NCBI GenBank assembly: GCA_001897155.1
Contig: MKSF01000008.1
Span: 124,296 to 167,102 of the forward strand
Direction: 5' to 3'
DNA from: Bacteroidetes bacterium 47-18
GTDB taxonomy: Bacteria; Bacteroidota; Bacteroidia; Chitinophagales; Chitinophagaceae
DNA: 42,807 nt
Below are positions 27,152 through 35,578 of this stretch, one piece after another (position 1 is the stretch's first letter; the number at the start of each line of letters is the position of its first letter). The notes under the pieces were generated by a model, which saw only the letters and a list, made by a program, of their open reading frames with translations, had not been told where the DNA came from and ran no database searches. A program made the translations under genes and the position numbers.

Positions 27152-28195
27152 ATGTCAGCGTTAATAATTACAGCTTTAGTTGTTCTGGTTTTCATAGTGA
27201 TCTATCAAATCGCTAGGGCCGGGGAAATGGCAACAATTTTAAAAGGTGAGGAAAGAGTGGCTGCGTCAACCAATAAGTTGATGTCCTGGTTATGGGTTGG
27301 ATTTTTTATACTGGGCCTGGTTGGTATTTACAAATGCCATCAATATATGATGCCGATGATGTTGCCTGTTTCAGCTTCAGCGCAGGGGGTGGAATATGAC
27401 AGTATGATGAAAGTAACATTATACATTACAGGTTTCGTGTTTTTAGCTACCCATATCTTATTGTTTTACTTTTCCTACAAATATCAGCACAAAGAGGGCA
27501 AGAAATCGTTTTACTACCCGCACAACAACAAGCTGGAAGTATTATGGACTACCGTTCCCGCGCTGGTGCTGCTGGTGCTGGTAGTGGTAGGTCTGAGAAA
27601 CTGGATGGCCTTCACTTCTCCCGCTCCTGCCGATGCTATGATTGTGGAAATTACAGGTAAGCAGTTCAACTTTATCGTAAGATATCCCGGACCTGACGGC
27701 GTTTTTGGTGAAAAGAACTTCAGGCTGATTGATGACGCGACCAATCCCCTGGGTCTTGACTGGAAAGATAAGGCTTCCCACGACGATATTATCATTCAGA
27801 CCGGTGAGCTGCATATTGTAAAGGATCAGCCCGTAAAGTTGGTGCTCGGGTCAAGAGACGTGATACATAATGTGGGAATGAACCACTTCCGTGTAAAAAT
27901 GGACCTGGTACCCGGTATCACCACAACTATCTGGTTCACACCTACCATCACTACGGAAGAGATGAAAGGTATTACCGGTAACAAGGATTTTGTTTATGAA
28001 ATAGCCTGTTCGGAAATGTGCGGTAAAGGCCACTATGCTATGAGAGGTACTATCATAGTTCAGACGGCAGAAGAGTTTGCCCAATGGCTGAAAGAGCAAA
28101 AATCGCATTATTCTACCCTGAACGAGGAGGCTCCGGCTGCTGCTCCCGCACCGAATGCTGATACGGCAACGGCCAATGTGGTTGCGAAGCACTAA
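27152..28195 (+). CDS. coxB: cytochrome c oxidase subunit II (CuA)
   Basis: This 347-residue protein is subunit II of a heme-copper oxidase. It carries the binuclear CuA centre that accepts electrons from cytochrome c. An extra N-terminal helix (SALIITALVVLVFIVIYQIA) precedes the two usual helices, ending with WTTVPALVLLVLVVVGLRNW. The cupredoxin domain shows VIHNVGMNHFRVKMDLVPG and the full CuA loop CSEMCGKGHYAM: Cys286, Cys290, His294 and Met297, with Glu288. There is no fused cytochrome c domain. The Ala/Pro-rich C-terminal tail (about 325-347) resembles that of ActE. Co-location with ACIII fits the known ACIII-oxidase supercomplex of Flavobacterium. Confidence 0.95.
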   Translation: MSALIITALVVLVFIVIYQIARAGEMATILKGEERVAASTNKLMSWLWVGFFILGLVGIYKCHQYMMPMMLPVSASAQGVEYDSMMKVTLYITGFVFLATHILLFYFSYKYQHKEGKKSFYYPHNNKLEVLWTTVPALVLLVLVVVGLRNWMAFTSPAPADAMIVEITGKQFNFIVRYPGPDGVFGEKNFRLIDDATNPLGLDWKDKASHDDIIIQTGELHIVKDQPVKLVLGSRDVIHNVGMNHFRVKMDLVPGITTTIWFTPTITTEEMKGITGNKDFVYEIACSEMCGKGHYAMRGTIIVQTAEEFAQWLKEQKSHYSTLNEEAPAAAPAPNADTATANVVAKH

Positions 28196-28269
28196 GGAAC
28201 GATCTAACAGTTAATAATCAGAATTTAATAATCTTACTTCAGACTTAGAAGTTTTAAATATAAATAAAG

Positions 28270-30078
28270 ATGAGTACAGCTACACTTGGACACGAACAAG
28301 TACATCATGGAGCAAGTCATGATCATCACCATGAGCACCATGAACAGCATTTTATATGGAAATATGTATTTAGTCAGGATCATAAGATAATCGGGAAGCA
28401 ATATCTGATTTCCGGTATAATATGGGCTATTATCGGGGCTTTATTTTCTGTTTTTTTCCGTCTCCAGTTAGGTTTTCCTGAAGATACCTTCCCTTTGATG
28501 GAGCAGGTGCTGGGCGAATGGGCCAAAGGCGGTAAATTATCTCCGGAATTCTATTACGCACTGGTTACCATGCACGGTACCATCCTGGTATTCTTCGTAT
28601 TGACGGCAGGCCTGTCCGGTACTTTCAGTAACTACCTGATCCCGCTGCAGATAGGAGCCAGGGATATGGCGTCCCCGTTCATGAATATGCTCTCTTACTG
28701 GTTCTTCTTTGTTTCCAGCGTGATCATGATGATCTCCTTATTCATCCAGACCGGTCCTGCTGCCGGAGGCTGGACGACCTATCCGCCTTTGTCGGCCCTT
28801 AAGGAAGCGTCCCTGGGTTCCGGCCTTGGTATGGATCTCTGGCTGATATCTATGGTCTTATTCGTTGTGTCGCAGCTCCTGGGTGGTCTGAACTATGTTT
28901 CAACTATTCTGAATATGCGTACCAAGGGTATGAAGATGACCAGGATGCCGCTGACCATGTGGGCATTCATGTTCACTGCCGTTCTCGGCCTGTTATCTTT
29001 CCCTGTACTGACTTCCGGTTTCGTGCTGCTGATATTCGACCGTCACTTCGGCACTTCCTTCTACTTATCTGAAATATTTATAGGCGGTAAGGCCTTATCC
29101 CACATCGGCGGCTCGGCTATCCTGTACCAGCATCTGTTCTGGTTCCTGGGTCACCCTGAGGTATATATCGTAATGCTGCCGGGTATGGGTATGGCGTCCG
29201 AGATACTGGCCACGCATTCCAGGAAGCCTATTTTCGGTTATATAGCGATGATCATATCCCTGGCGGGTATCACTACACTGGCCTTCATCGTATGGGCGCA
29301 CCATATGTTCGTTACGGGTATGTCGCCGTTCCTGGGCAGTATATTCGTATTGCTGACGCTGCTGATCGCCATTCCTTCCGCTATTAAGGTATTCAACTGG
29401 ATAACGACGATATGGAGAGGTAATATCAAATTTACCGTTCCGATGATGTTCTCCCTAGGCTTCGTATCCCTGTTCATTTCCGGTGGTCTGACGGGTATCT
29501 GGTTAGGTAACTCCGCCCTGGATATACACCTGCACGATACGTACTTCGTTATTGCGCACTTCCACCTTGTAATGGGTGTGTCTGCCTTCTTCGGTATGTT
29601 CGCGGGTATCTACCACTGGTTCCCTAAAATGTACGGCAGGTTCATGAACAATACTTTAGGATATATCCACTTCTTTGTGACCATCATCGGTGCTTACCTG
29701 ATCTTCTGGCCTATGCACTACGAAGGTCTGGCGGGTATGCCCAGGAGATACTATGATTACAGCGCATGGCAATCCTTCAGCCAGTTTGCTGAGCTGAATA
29801 AATTCATCTCCATAGTAGTGGTGATCGTATTCTTTGCCCAGCTGCTGTTCGTTTTCAACTTCTTTATGAGCATCTTCAAAGGCAAAAAAGTTACGGATCC
29901 GAATCCGTGGAAATCCACTACGCTGGAATGGACCACACCGCTGGTGCCTGGTCACGGTAACTGGGAAGGTCCGATCCCTGAAGTTCACAGATGGGCTTAT
30001 GACTTTAAAGATGACGGCAACGGTAATGACTTCATACCGCAGAACGTGCCTTTAAAGCCCGGTGAGGAATCCCACTAG
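28270..30078 (+). CDS. coxA: cytochrome c oxidase subunit I (heme a/a3-CuB)
   Basis: This 602-residue protein is the catalytic subunit that reduces oxygen and pumps protons. All metal ligands are visible: the heme a His in MHGTILVFF, the CuB and cross-link residues in GHPEVYIVMLPG (an A-type oxidase with the Glu of HPEVY), the CuB pair in WAHHMFVTGM, and the heme a3 and a His pair in VIAHFHLVMG. The N-terminus before the first helix is very His-rich (GASHDHHHEHHEQHF), which may bind metal. Subunits III and IV are not in the window and must be encoded elsewhere. A strong terminator closes the operon 22 nt downstream. Confidence 0.96.
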   Translation: MSTATLGHEQVHHGASHDHHHEHHEQHFIWKYVFSQDHKIIGKQYLISGIIWAIIGALFSVFFRLQLGFPEDTFPLMEQVLGEWAKGGKLSPEFYYALVTMHGTILVFFVLTAGLSGTFSNYLIPLQIGARDMASPFMNMLSYWFFFVSSVIMMISLFIQTGPAAGGWTTYPPLSALKEASLGSGLGMDLWLISMVLFVVSQLLGGLNYVSTILNMRTKGMKMTRMPLTMWAFMFTAVLGLLSFPVLTSGFVLLIFDRHFGTSFYLSEIFIGGKALSHIGGSAILYQHLFWFLGHPEVYIVMLPGMGMASEILATHSRKPIFGYIAMIISLAGITTLAFIVWAHHMFVTGMSPFLGSIFVLLTLLIAIPSAIKVFNWITTIWRGNIKFTVPMMFSLGFVSLFISGGLTGIWLGNSALDIHLHDTYFVIAHFHLVMGVSAFFGMFAGIYHWFPKMYGRFMNNTLGYIHFFVTIIGAYLIFWPMHYEGLAGMPRRYYDYSAWQSFSQFAELNKFISIVVVIVFFAQLLFVFNFFMSIFKGKKVTDPNPWKSTTLEWTTPLVPGHGNWEGPIPEVHRWAYDFKDDGNGNDFIPQNVPLKPGEESH

Positions 30079-30100
30079 AACAATTAATTAATGATATAGA

Positions 30101-30137
30101 AAAGAGCTTAGATTTAAATGCTAAGCTCTTTTTATTT
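30101..30137 (+). terminator. rho-independent terminator of the ACIII-oxidase operon
   Basis: AAAGAGCTTAG (30101-30111) and CTAAGCTCTTT (30121-30131) form an 11-bp perfect stem with a 9-nt loop. A TTATTT tail follows. It lies 22 nt past the coxA stop. Confidence 0.88.
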
Positions 30138-30150
30138 GGCGGCAGATCGC

Positions 30151-30158
30151 TATTTTTG
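30151..30158 (+). promoter_or_regulatory. TAnnTTTG -7 box for the DUF1835 gene
   Basis: TATTTTTG is a full match to the -7 consensus, 22 nt upstream of the ATG at 30181 and just after the operon terminator. No TTG at a suitable distance was found. Confidence 0.5.
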
Positions 30159-30180
30159 TCTGTAATTTTATAATAGGGAC

Positions 30181-30969
30181 ATGAAGCACATACACATTGT
30201 TACAGGAGCGGAACAGGCACAGCATATAGCTGCTGCTCTGGAAGCATCACACGTGGAGGATACGGAGATCCTTGCCATAACGGATGACTACAGCTACGGG
30301 CCGCTGCGACAGCCTGATGTGCCCTTCTCCCTGCTCCGGAACCAGTTCTGGAACGGCCTGAAGGGCGATATCGGCAACAGTTATGAAATCCGTGACCTGG
30401 AAAATATCCTGTCCCTTCCGGCGCGCTCCACAGAGGCCAACGGTGAGCTGACGGTGCATTTCTGGATGTCAGATAAGGCAGCCGAGCTGCTTACCTATTA
30501 CTTCCTGCTGCATTACCTGAAGCCGCTGGCCGGCCGCTTGCATATCATCAACATTAACGGGCTGCCTTTCCTGAATGATGAGCTGCAGCTATTTTACCCC
30601 CGCAGCTTCACAGAGATCAATGTCAGGGGCATCGTTAAGGCGCTTAAGCTGTCCCGGGTGATCACCGCTTCCGAAATAGAGGCGGACGGGGATGAATGGA
30701 AATTTTTCCAGCAGCATCCCGGCACCGTCAGGGTACTATCGGGCGGCAAGCAGGTAGCGGTCCACGATGCGGACTATTACGATGAGAAGATCCTGGAGGT
30801 CATCAGGCTGCATCCCCAGAAGAAATGGGCGCGGTTATGGCCGCTGGTAAAGCCGCAGGGCAATGAGTTTGACCAACTGATACTGAACCACAGGCTGCAA
30901 CACCTGATACAGGGGTCCAGGGTGAAGGCAGAAGGAGGTAGCCTGGTTGTCAACGAGCTGGTGCCATAG
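30181..30969 (+). CDS. DUF1835 domain protein
   Basis: This 262-residue soluble protein has no signal or membrane segment. It opens with HIVTGAEQAQHIAAAL and contains ITDDYSYGPLRQPD, the DUF1835 signature (G-D/P-L pattern), then FWMSDKAAELLTYYFLLHYL. The second half, with SRVITASEIEADGDEWKFF, resembles the companion DUF3658 helical domain. The biochemical role of this family is unknown; it is widespread in Bacteroidota and Firmicutes. It has its own -7 box and ends 16 bp before a convergent gene, so it appears to be a single-gene unit with no visible partner. Confidence 0.82.
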   Translation: MKHIHIVTGAEQAQHIAAALEASHVEDTEILAITDDYSYGPLRQPDVPFSLLRNQFWNGLKGDIGNSYEIRDLENILSLPARSTEANGELTVHFWMSDKAAELLTYYFLLHYLKPLAGRLHIININGLPFLNDELQLFYPRSFTEINVRGIVKALKLSRVITASEIEADGDEWKFFQQHPGTVRVLSGGKQVAVHDADYYDEKILEVIRLHPQKKWARLWPLVKPQGNEFDQLILNHRLQHLIQGSRVKAEGGSLVVNELVP

Positions 30970-30985
30970 GCAGGCGTTTTGCCGG

Positions 30986-32347
30986 TCAGTTCTTCCTGAT
31001 GCCCAGCCGTATGATCCAGGGCGTGCTCTGGGAAGTGCTGACCTTATCCCAGAGAAAATCATAGCCTACCAGCAAGGTTCCGTGCCAGCTGTTATTGATC
31101 CTGTAGCTCTTGGAGAGCCCCAGGTAGGCGATATTATTGTGATTCCGGGTGAGATACTCCCTGAACGGGTTATCGCCCTGCTCATCTGGGGTGCTGCTGT
31201 TGCTGTAACGGTTGTACACGTTGAGCTCATAGCCTCCCTGCAGCGAGATGCCCCAGACAAGGTGATACTTGATATAATAGAACAGGAAACAATGGTCGTA
31301 TTTAAGGTAATACGGCTTCCGGATATTGAAGCCGATATTGCTGTTGATGCCGATACCCTGCCTGAGATCTTCTGATAGCTTCTGTTCCAGCCCTATGCTG
31401 ATGAAGAGGCTGTTATTATTGGTCACAATGTTTTTAGGCTGGATATTGAAATTATAAACGGGCTTGAAGCGTAGCCTGAACGGCGTGGCCCGTACCTTGT
31501 TATAACGGATGCCCTGGTACGTGTTCTGTAATTCCTGTACCTTACCTCTGGCCTGCTGTGCCTGCGTCTTCAGCTCCTGCAGCTTATCCAGGTGCGCACG
31601 CTGCGCGGCTTCCTGCTTTTCCATGAGCAATTTGTTATACTGTTCATCGTCCATACCGAATTTGTCCTGAATGCGCTGCTTCACACCCTGTGTGGTCTGG
31701 TAGCCTTCCCTGGTGAGGCTTTCATTAGTGCTTCCCTGCTGGTACGGACTTTTAACGGGGTTGGTCTTATTATACTTCTCAATGAAATAGAGCAGTGCCG
31801 TTTCCATTTTGTCCTGGTCATCGTAATAGGACTGCCAGTTCCTTTTCATATCCATGGCTATCTTTATCTTTTTCAGGATCCGGGTATTATACTTGCCGGC
31901 ATCCAGTTGCAGCTGGTTAAGTCCCTGCTGGATATAACGGCTTTCTTTCTGGTTGTCCGTTACCTGCTTCCGGAGGTCCGCCAATGCCTGGTTGTACTTG
32001 TCTGTTTTCAACTCCTTATTCAGTATCGCATCGTATTTTTTGAGCTTTTCCAGCTCTTTGGTCTGCACCGGGCTGAATCTTTTCAGGGTATCCGCGTGAA
32101 TATCCAGCCGGCTGAGCTGTTTACGCAGCCGCTTATTGGCTGCCGCGTGCTTATCGTTCAGCTTCCGGAGCTTCCGGAGATCTCTGGCTATCTGTTTTTC
32201 CACTGCTTTTTTGCTGGTACGGGCAGGTTGCTCGAACAGGAATGTTTCCGGCATCTGGAAAGCGGCGGTACTGTCAGGCGACCGGCTGTAGCTTGCAGTT
32301 GCGGCTGTCATACATAGAAGGGTGAGGAAAGACCGGGTAAGCATCAT
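30986..32347 (-). CDS. secreted coiled-coil protein with strand-rich C-terminus, unknown
   Basis: This 453-residue protein has no family that I recognise. A signal peptide (MMLTRSFLTLLCMTAATASYS) is followed by a long charged helical region from about 40 to 300 with heptad-like Lys/Leu/Gln patterns, typical of coiled coils. The last 150 residues alternate polar and aromatic residues in short strands (FNIQPKNIVTNNNSLFISIG, then LKYDHCFLFYYIKYHLVWG) and end in LGIRKN. That pattern suggests an outer-membrane barrel-like or surface domain. It starts 2 nt after the stop of the 815-residue gene, so the two are co-transcribed and probably co-translated. They may work together at the outer membrane. 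Confidence 0.75.
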   Translation of the reverse strand: MMLTRSFLTLLCMTAATASYSRSPDSTAAFQMPETFLFEQPARTSKKAVEKQIARDLRKLRKLNDKHAAANKRLRKQLSRLDIHADTLKRFSPVQTKELEKLKKYDAILNKELKTDKYNQALADLRKQVTDNQKESRYIQQGLNQLQLDAGKYNTRILKKIKIAMDMKRNWQSYYDDQDKMETALLYFIEKYNKTNPVKSPYQQGSTNESLTREGYQTTQGVKQRIQDKFGMDDEQYNKLLMEKQEAAQRAHLDKLQELKTQAQQARGKVQELQNTYQGIRYNKVRATPFRLRFKPVYNFNIQPKNIVTNNNSLFISIGLEQKLSEDLRQGIGINSNIGFNIRKPYYLKYDHCFLFYYIKYHLVWGISLQGGYELNVYNRYSNSSTPDEQGDNPFREYLTRNHNNIAYLGLSKSYRINNSWHGTLLVGYDFLWDKVSTSQSTPWIIRLGIRKN

Positions 32348-32349
32348 AA

Positions 32350-34797
32350 TTATCGGATATAGAGATTGAAAAGCGGTTTGGAAATATCATGGAGCGGGCA
32401 GGCAATATTGATGCCTATCCTTTTATTGCTGAGGCGGGTTTCCAGGCTGAACCCCGCAGTGTGTACCCACGCTACATTACCGGATGCATTGTAATACACC
32501 AGGTTGTCATACAGCACGCCGGCCCGCAGCCTGTTGATAAGCCTTATACGAAAATCGCGGTTCAGAAAACGGGATAATTCCGTTGTGGTCAGATCTATGT
32601 TGAGCAGGTTGAAGGACGGTCCGCCATAGAGATTATTCTCTGCGCCGCGCAGGTGATGTTTGATCTTCTGGAAAGAATAGGGGAGCGCCTGTCCCCACCG
32701 GGCCGTATCATTGCTGTGTACGATCACATTGTTCTCCGTTTCGGCGAAGCGGTATAGCAGTTGCTTGCTGCCGAAGCTGTAGCCGGCCTGGTTGCGGACT
32801 TCCAGTATCCACCTGTGGGAGAGCAGGGTTTTATAGCGGACAGCAGCTTCCAGCCCGGCCGTTATATAGGACAGCCCCGGCAGGGATGTAATGAGGTCCA
32901 GCGATAATTTGCTTTCCAGGTGCTGCCGGAATACTTCCAGCTCCTTATCATTATTGAGCTTATACTGCAGGGCGGTATTGCCGATCATATCATAACGGTT
33001 TACGGCAGGGTAGGTATGTGAGTAAGACTCTATGCTCGGGAAGTAGACCGTGTTCCTGTTAAGGGACAGCTGGCTGACCCAAGTCAGCTTATAGCTGAGC
33101 GGCTGTGCTGCGAATACGTTCAACTGCCAGGTCTTTATTTTGGCATAGGAAGGATAGAGCCTTTGATTGCCGTCCTGCCATGGGGCATTATTATTGTCAT
33201 CTATGAGGCGTACTCTCCTGATAAGGCTGATGCCCCAGTCCGTTCGTCGCTTCCGGTTGATGAAAGATACGTAATATTCGCTTCCGTTCAGTTGGAAAGG
33301 CAGGCGGTAGGCGATATCGAACTGGTGATCTTCCAGGAGATCGGTGACGGTGTACCCGGCAGTGGCGCTCAGTTGGGGCGTATTGAAATTCCCGAACTGC
33401 AGGTCGTAAGGCTGGTAATGCTGCAGGAATTCACGGGAAACCACATCCACGCTAACAGATGACTTAACGGCACGCAGCCGCAGAGACTGCAGTGTTGCTG
33501 CTGTTCCGACCGTATCAGTTGCAGCAGGAACAGGCTGCAGGCTGTCCGTCAGCAACCTGCCTGTATAACTGTGTTGCTGCTGTTGCCAGCCAAAGTAACG
33601 GAAGGCAGGACCGGATGGTACCGCCAGCGGGTCCGTGACCTGTTCTTCCCGGTGCAGGGATGACCGGACTTTCCCGGAAGGCAGCAGGAGGGTATAATAC
33701 CGTATCTCGTACCTGTCGTTCAGCCCGGTATAATGCATTTCCTTTGCCGAATAGCTGAGCTCCTGCGCATCCAGGCATTTAAGATCATATTTCCCGGCAG
33801 TGCCATATTTCGTCTTAGGCGTAAGGAATAAATGAAGTGAGCCTTTATAAGGGTGGATATACGATACCGTTGTGGTATCTTCCCACAGTAGCCTGGGATA
33901 TTCCCCGGCATAGACATCCGGCCGGTATACCGGCTGATGGATATGGCGTACTTTTCTTAAGCGCCTGCCGTCCCGTTGCAGGTAGAACTGGTGATGCCGG
34001 TAGCCTGCTGTGCCTGCCTGCCCCTTGACCGCGTCTGTATGAGGAAGACGGATATGCTGCCTGATAAAAGCTGCCAGGTCTTCCCTGACGGCGGCATACT
34101 CCTTCCGGTACATCATTTCCAGGCTTTCTTCGATACTGTATTTACGCAGGAGCCGGAGAAAATAAGACAGGTACCTGTCGCCCGATGCGGCTACATAGCT
34201 GAGCAGCGCCTTGTACTGTATATAGATATCGTTATGATGGATAAAATGGTAATTGTCCTTTTCTGACCAGCGGTACAGGATGAAATCCATACAGGCGCTT
34301 TTCAGCGCTTCGGTATGGATGAGACGTGGATTACCTCCCGCAAAATAGATATCCCATTCCCGGGAAATGATATGCGCGTACACCTTCTGCAGGAACAGGG
34401 CGGTATCCAGGCCCCAGTAGATCACAGGACTATAGGGTTCCGCATACTTATTCTCCTGCCGGATACCGACATTGGAAGCTGCCCTGTCCGGGGCAGAGCG
34501 GTAGACAAATATGGTGCCGCCGCCGGTACCGAAAGGGGTTTGCTGCCGGAGCTGCGCGCTGAAACGGCTGAGGTTGGCCTCCAGGAAGGGTGCTGCTGCC
34601 CGGCACCAGGCGGAATCGCCCACAAAGCTGATACCGCCCACCTGTATCATGACGGGATCGGTAAATGCGTTCCTGTACTCAATTCTATTGCTAATTATCT
34701 GACTATATGTATATTTATCGGCTGAAATCAAAAGGATGATAAAGAAAACCTTCCATACGCTGCTGATGCCGCTCCTGTTACCGCTCGTAGGTGTCAT
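32350..34797 (-). CDS. large envelope protein, degenerate peptidase-MA plus barrel-like layout
   Basis: This 815-residue protein has a signal peptide (VWKVFFIILLISADKYTYSQ) and a long strand-rich C-terminal half. Residues of about 70-250 match the order of elements in the peptidase-MA/TolB-type family of Bacteroidota: TIFVYRSAPDRAASN, then VIYWGLDTALFLQKVYAHII where HExxH is expected, then RLIHTEALKSA where the third ligand segment lies. The zinc-binding HExxH is missing, so it is probably not an active protease. From about 480 on it reads VTDLLEDHQFDIAYRLP and FINRKRRTDWGISLI, like the barrel region of that family. It has a minus-strand -7 box at 34824-34831. The family link is inference. 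Confidence 0.7.
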   Translation of the reverse strand: MTPTSGNRSGISSVWKVFFIILLISADKYTYSQIISNRIEYRNAFTDPVMIQVGGISFVGDSAWCRAAAPFLEANLSRFSAQLRQQTPFGTGGGTIFVYRSAPDRAASNVGIRQENKYAEPYSPVIYWGLDTALFLQKVYAHIISREWDIYFAGGNPRLIHTEALKSACMDFILYRWSEKDNYHFIHHNDIYIQYKALLSYVAASGDRYLSYFLRLLRKYSIEESLEMMYRKEYAAVREDLAAFIRQHIRLPHTDAVKGQAGTAGYRHHQFYLQRDGRRLRKVRHIHQPVYRPDVYAGEYPRLLWEDTTTVSYIHPYKGSLHLFLTPKTKYGTAGKYDLKCLDAQELSYSAKEMHYTGLNDRYEIRYYTLLLPSGKVRSSLHREEQVTDPLAVPSGPAFRYFGWQQQQHSYTGRLLTDSLQPVPAATDTVGTAATLQSLRLRAVKSSVSVDVVSREFLQHYQPYDLQFGNFNTPQLSATAGYTVTDLLEDHQFDIAYRLPFQLNGSEYYVSFINRKRRTDWGISLIRRVRLIDDNNNAPWQDGNQRLYPSYAKIKTWQLNVFAAQPLSYKLTWVSQLSLNRNTVYFPSIESYSHTYPAVNRYDMIGNTALQYKLNNDKELEVFRQHLESKLSLDLITSLPGLSYITAGLEAAVRYKTLLSHRWILEVRNQAGYSFGSKQLLYRFAETENNVIVHSNDTARWGQALPYSFQKIKHHLRGAENNLYGGPSFNLLNIDLTTTELSRFLNRDFRIRLINRLRAGVLYDNLVYYNASGNVAWVHTAGFSLETRLSNKRIGINIACPLHDISKPLFNLYIR
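34688..34717 (+). promoter_or_regulatory. promoter of the HPKE-type gene, inside the divergent gene
   Basis: TTG (34688-34690) and TATATTTA (34710-34717) stand 19 nt apart. The second differs from TAnnTTTG by one base. The element lies within the coding region of the minus-strand 815-residue gene, 18 nt before the ATG at 34736. Confidence 0.4.
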
Positions 34798-35521
34798 GCC
34801 TGTATCTGTGTGTGCTCAGGGTGCAAAAATAGAGCAATCTGGTCAAATACGGGATAGGAATATGCGGCTTTCTGCCGGGGGCGTGCTATACAATGACGGC
34901 TGGGCCGCATCGCTGCAGATGCTGCGGCAGGATAAGCGGCGCGGGCTGGAGCTGCGCATACAGGAATATATACATCCCAAAGAGCAGAAGCAGATCAATA
35001 AGGAATACCTTACTCTGTTCGATAAGGAAAAGGTCACGCCGTTCTATTATAAAAAGCAGCACAATGTCTATACCCTGGCGCTTAGCTATGTACAGGAATA
35101 CGTAATGTACAGCGGCGGGAACTTTTCGGTCTTTAACCGGAACACTGCCGGAGTGCACCTTAACCTTTCCAAGCCGGTGTATTACCGCGTCATCTATGCT
35201 TACCCGGACAGTGCCGGCCGGTATGATGTCCGTACGGAACCGATACGGGATGACAACCTGGACAGGACAGGCAGCGCCAAAAGCATCCTGGGTAAAGAGC
35301 CTGTGTACAGGAACCTGGATAAGATGACGGTGTCGGCGGGTATCAGCGGTACGGCAGCGCTGGGTATGGAAATAGCAGTCAGCAGTTCTCTGAGCACCCA
35401 GTTGCTGCTGGGCGGCCTGGTGGGTGTCAATTCCTCCCGGCTGGTGTCCCTGCGCGACTATCCCAGGCAGCTCTTCTACGTTTCAGGGTGGGTAAGCGGT
35501 AGTATTGTGTTGCGTCTTTAG
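34736..35521 (+). CDS. secreted HPKE-motif protein of Bacteroidota, unknown role
   Basis: This 261-residue protein has a signal peptide (LLMPLLLPLVGVMPVSVCAQ). The mature part, GVLYNDGWAASLQML, LELRIQEYIHPKEQKQIN, YTLALSYVQEYVMYS and GVHLNLSKPVYYRVIY, follows a family I recognise from many Bacteroidota genomes. In that family a glycine-rich strand, an HPKE motif, an R-x-G-x-G strand and a 'GKPVYL' strand occur in this order. It is probably a small outer-membrane barrel. Its function is not known. Its 5' end overlaps the divergent 815-residue gene by 62 bp. It precedes the RHS module by 57 nt, but that module has its own promoter-like element. Confidence 0.72.
   Translation: MIKKTFHTLLMPLLLPLVGVMPVSVCAQGAKIEQSGQIRDRNMRLSAGGVLYNDGWAASLQMLRQDKRRGLELRIQEYIHPKEQKQINKEYLTLFDKEKVTPFYYKKQHNVYTLALSYVQEYVMYSGGNFSVFNRNTAGVHLNLSKPVYYRVIYAYPDSAGRYDVRTEPIRDDNLDRTGSAKSILGKEPVYRNLDKMTVSAGISGTAALGMEIAVSSSLSTQLLLGGLVGVNSSRLVSLRDYPRQLFYVSGWVSGSIVLRL
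34824..34831 (-). promoter_or_regulatory. TAnnTTTG -7 box for the 815-residue gene
   Basis: On the minus strand this reads TATTTTTG, a full consensus match, 26 nt upstream of the ATG at 34797. It lies inside the coding sequence of the opposing HPKE-type gene. No TTG at the right distance was seen. Confidence 0.4.
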
Positions 35522-35532
35522 TTAAAGAAAGT

Positions 35533-35562
35533 TTGTTTTTTAACATTTTAGTGGTAATTTCG
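35533..35562 (+). promoter_or_regulatory. promoter of the RHS module
   Basis: TTG (35533-35535) and TAATTTCG (35555-35562) are 19 nt apart; the second differs from TAnnTTTG by one base. The ATG of the first RHS-module gene lies 16 nt downstream at 35579, so the leader would be very short. Confidence 0.4.
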
Positions 35563-35578
35563 CGCCAATTTTTGGAAT

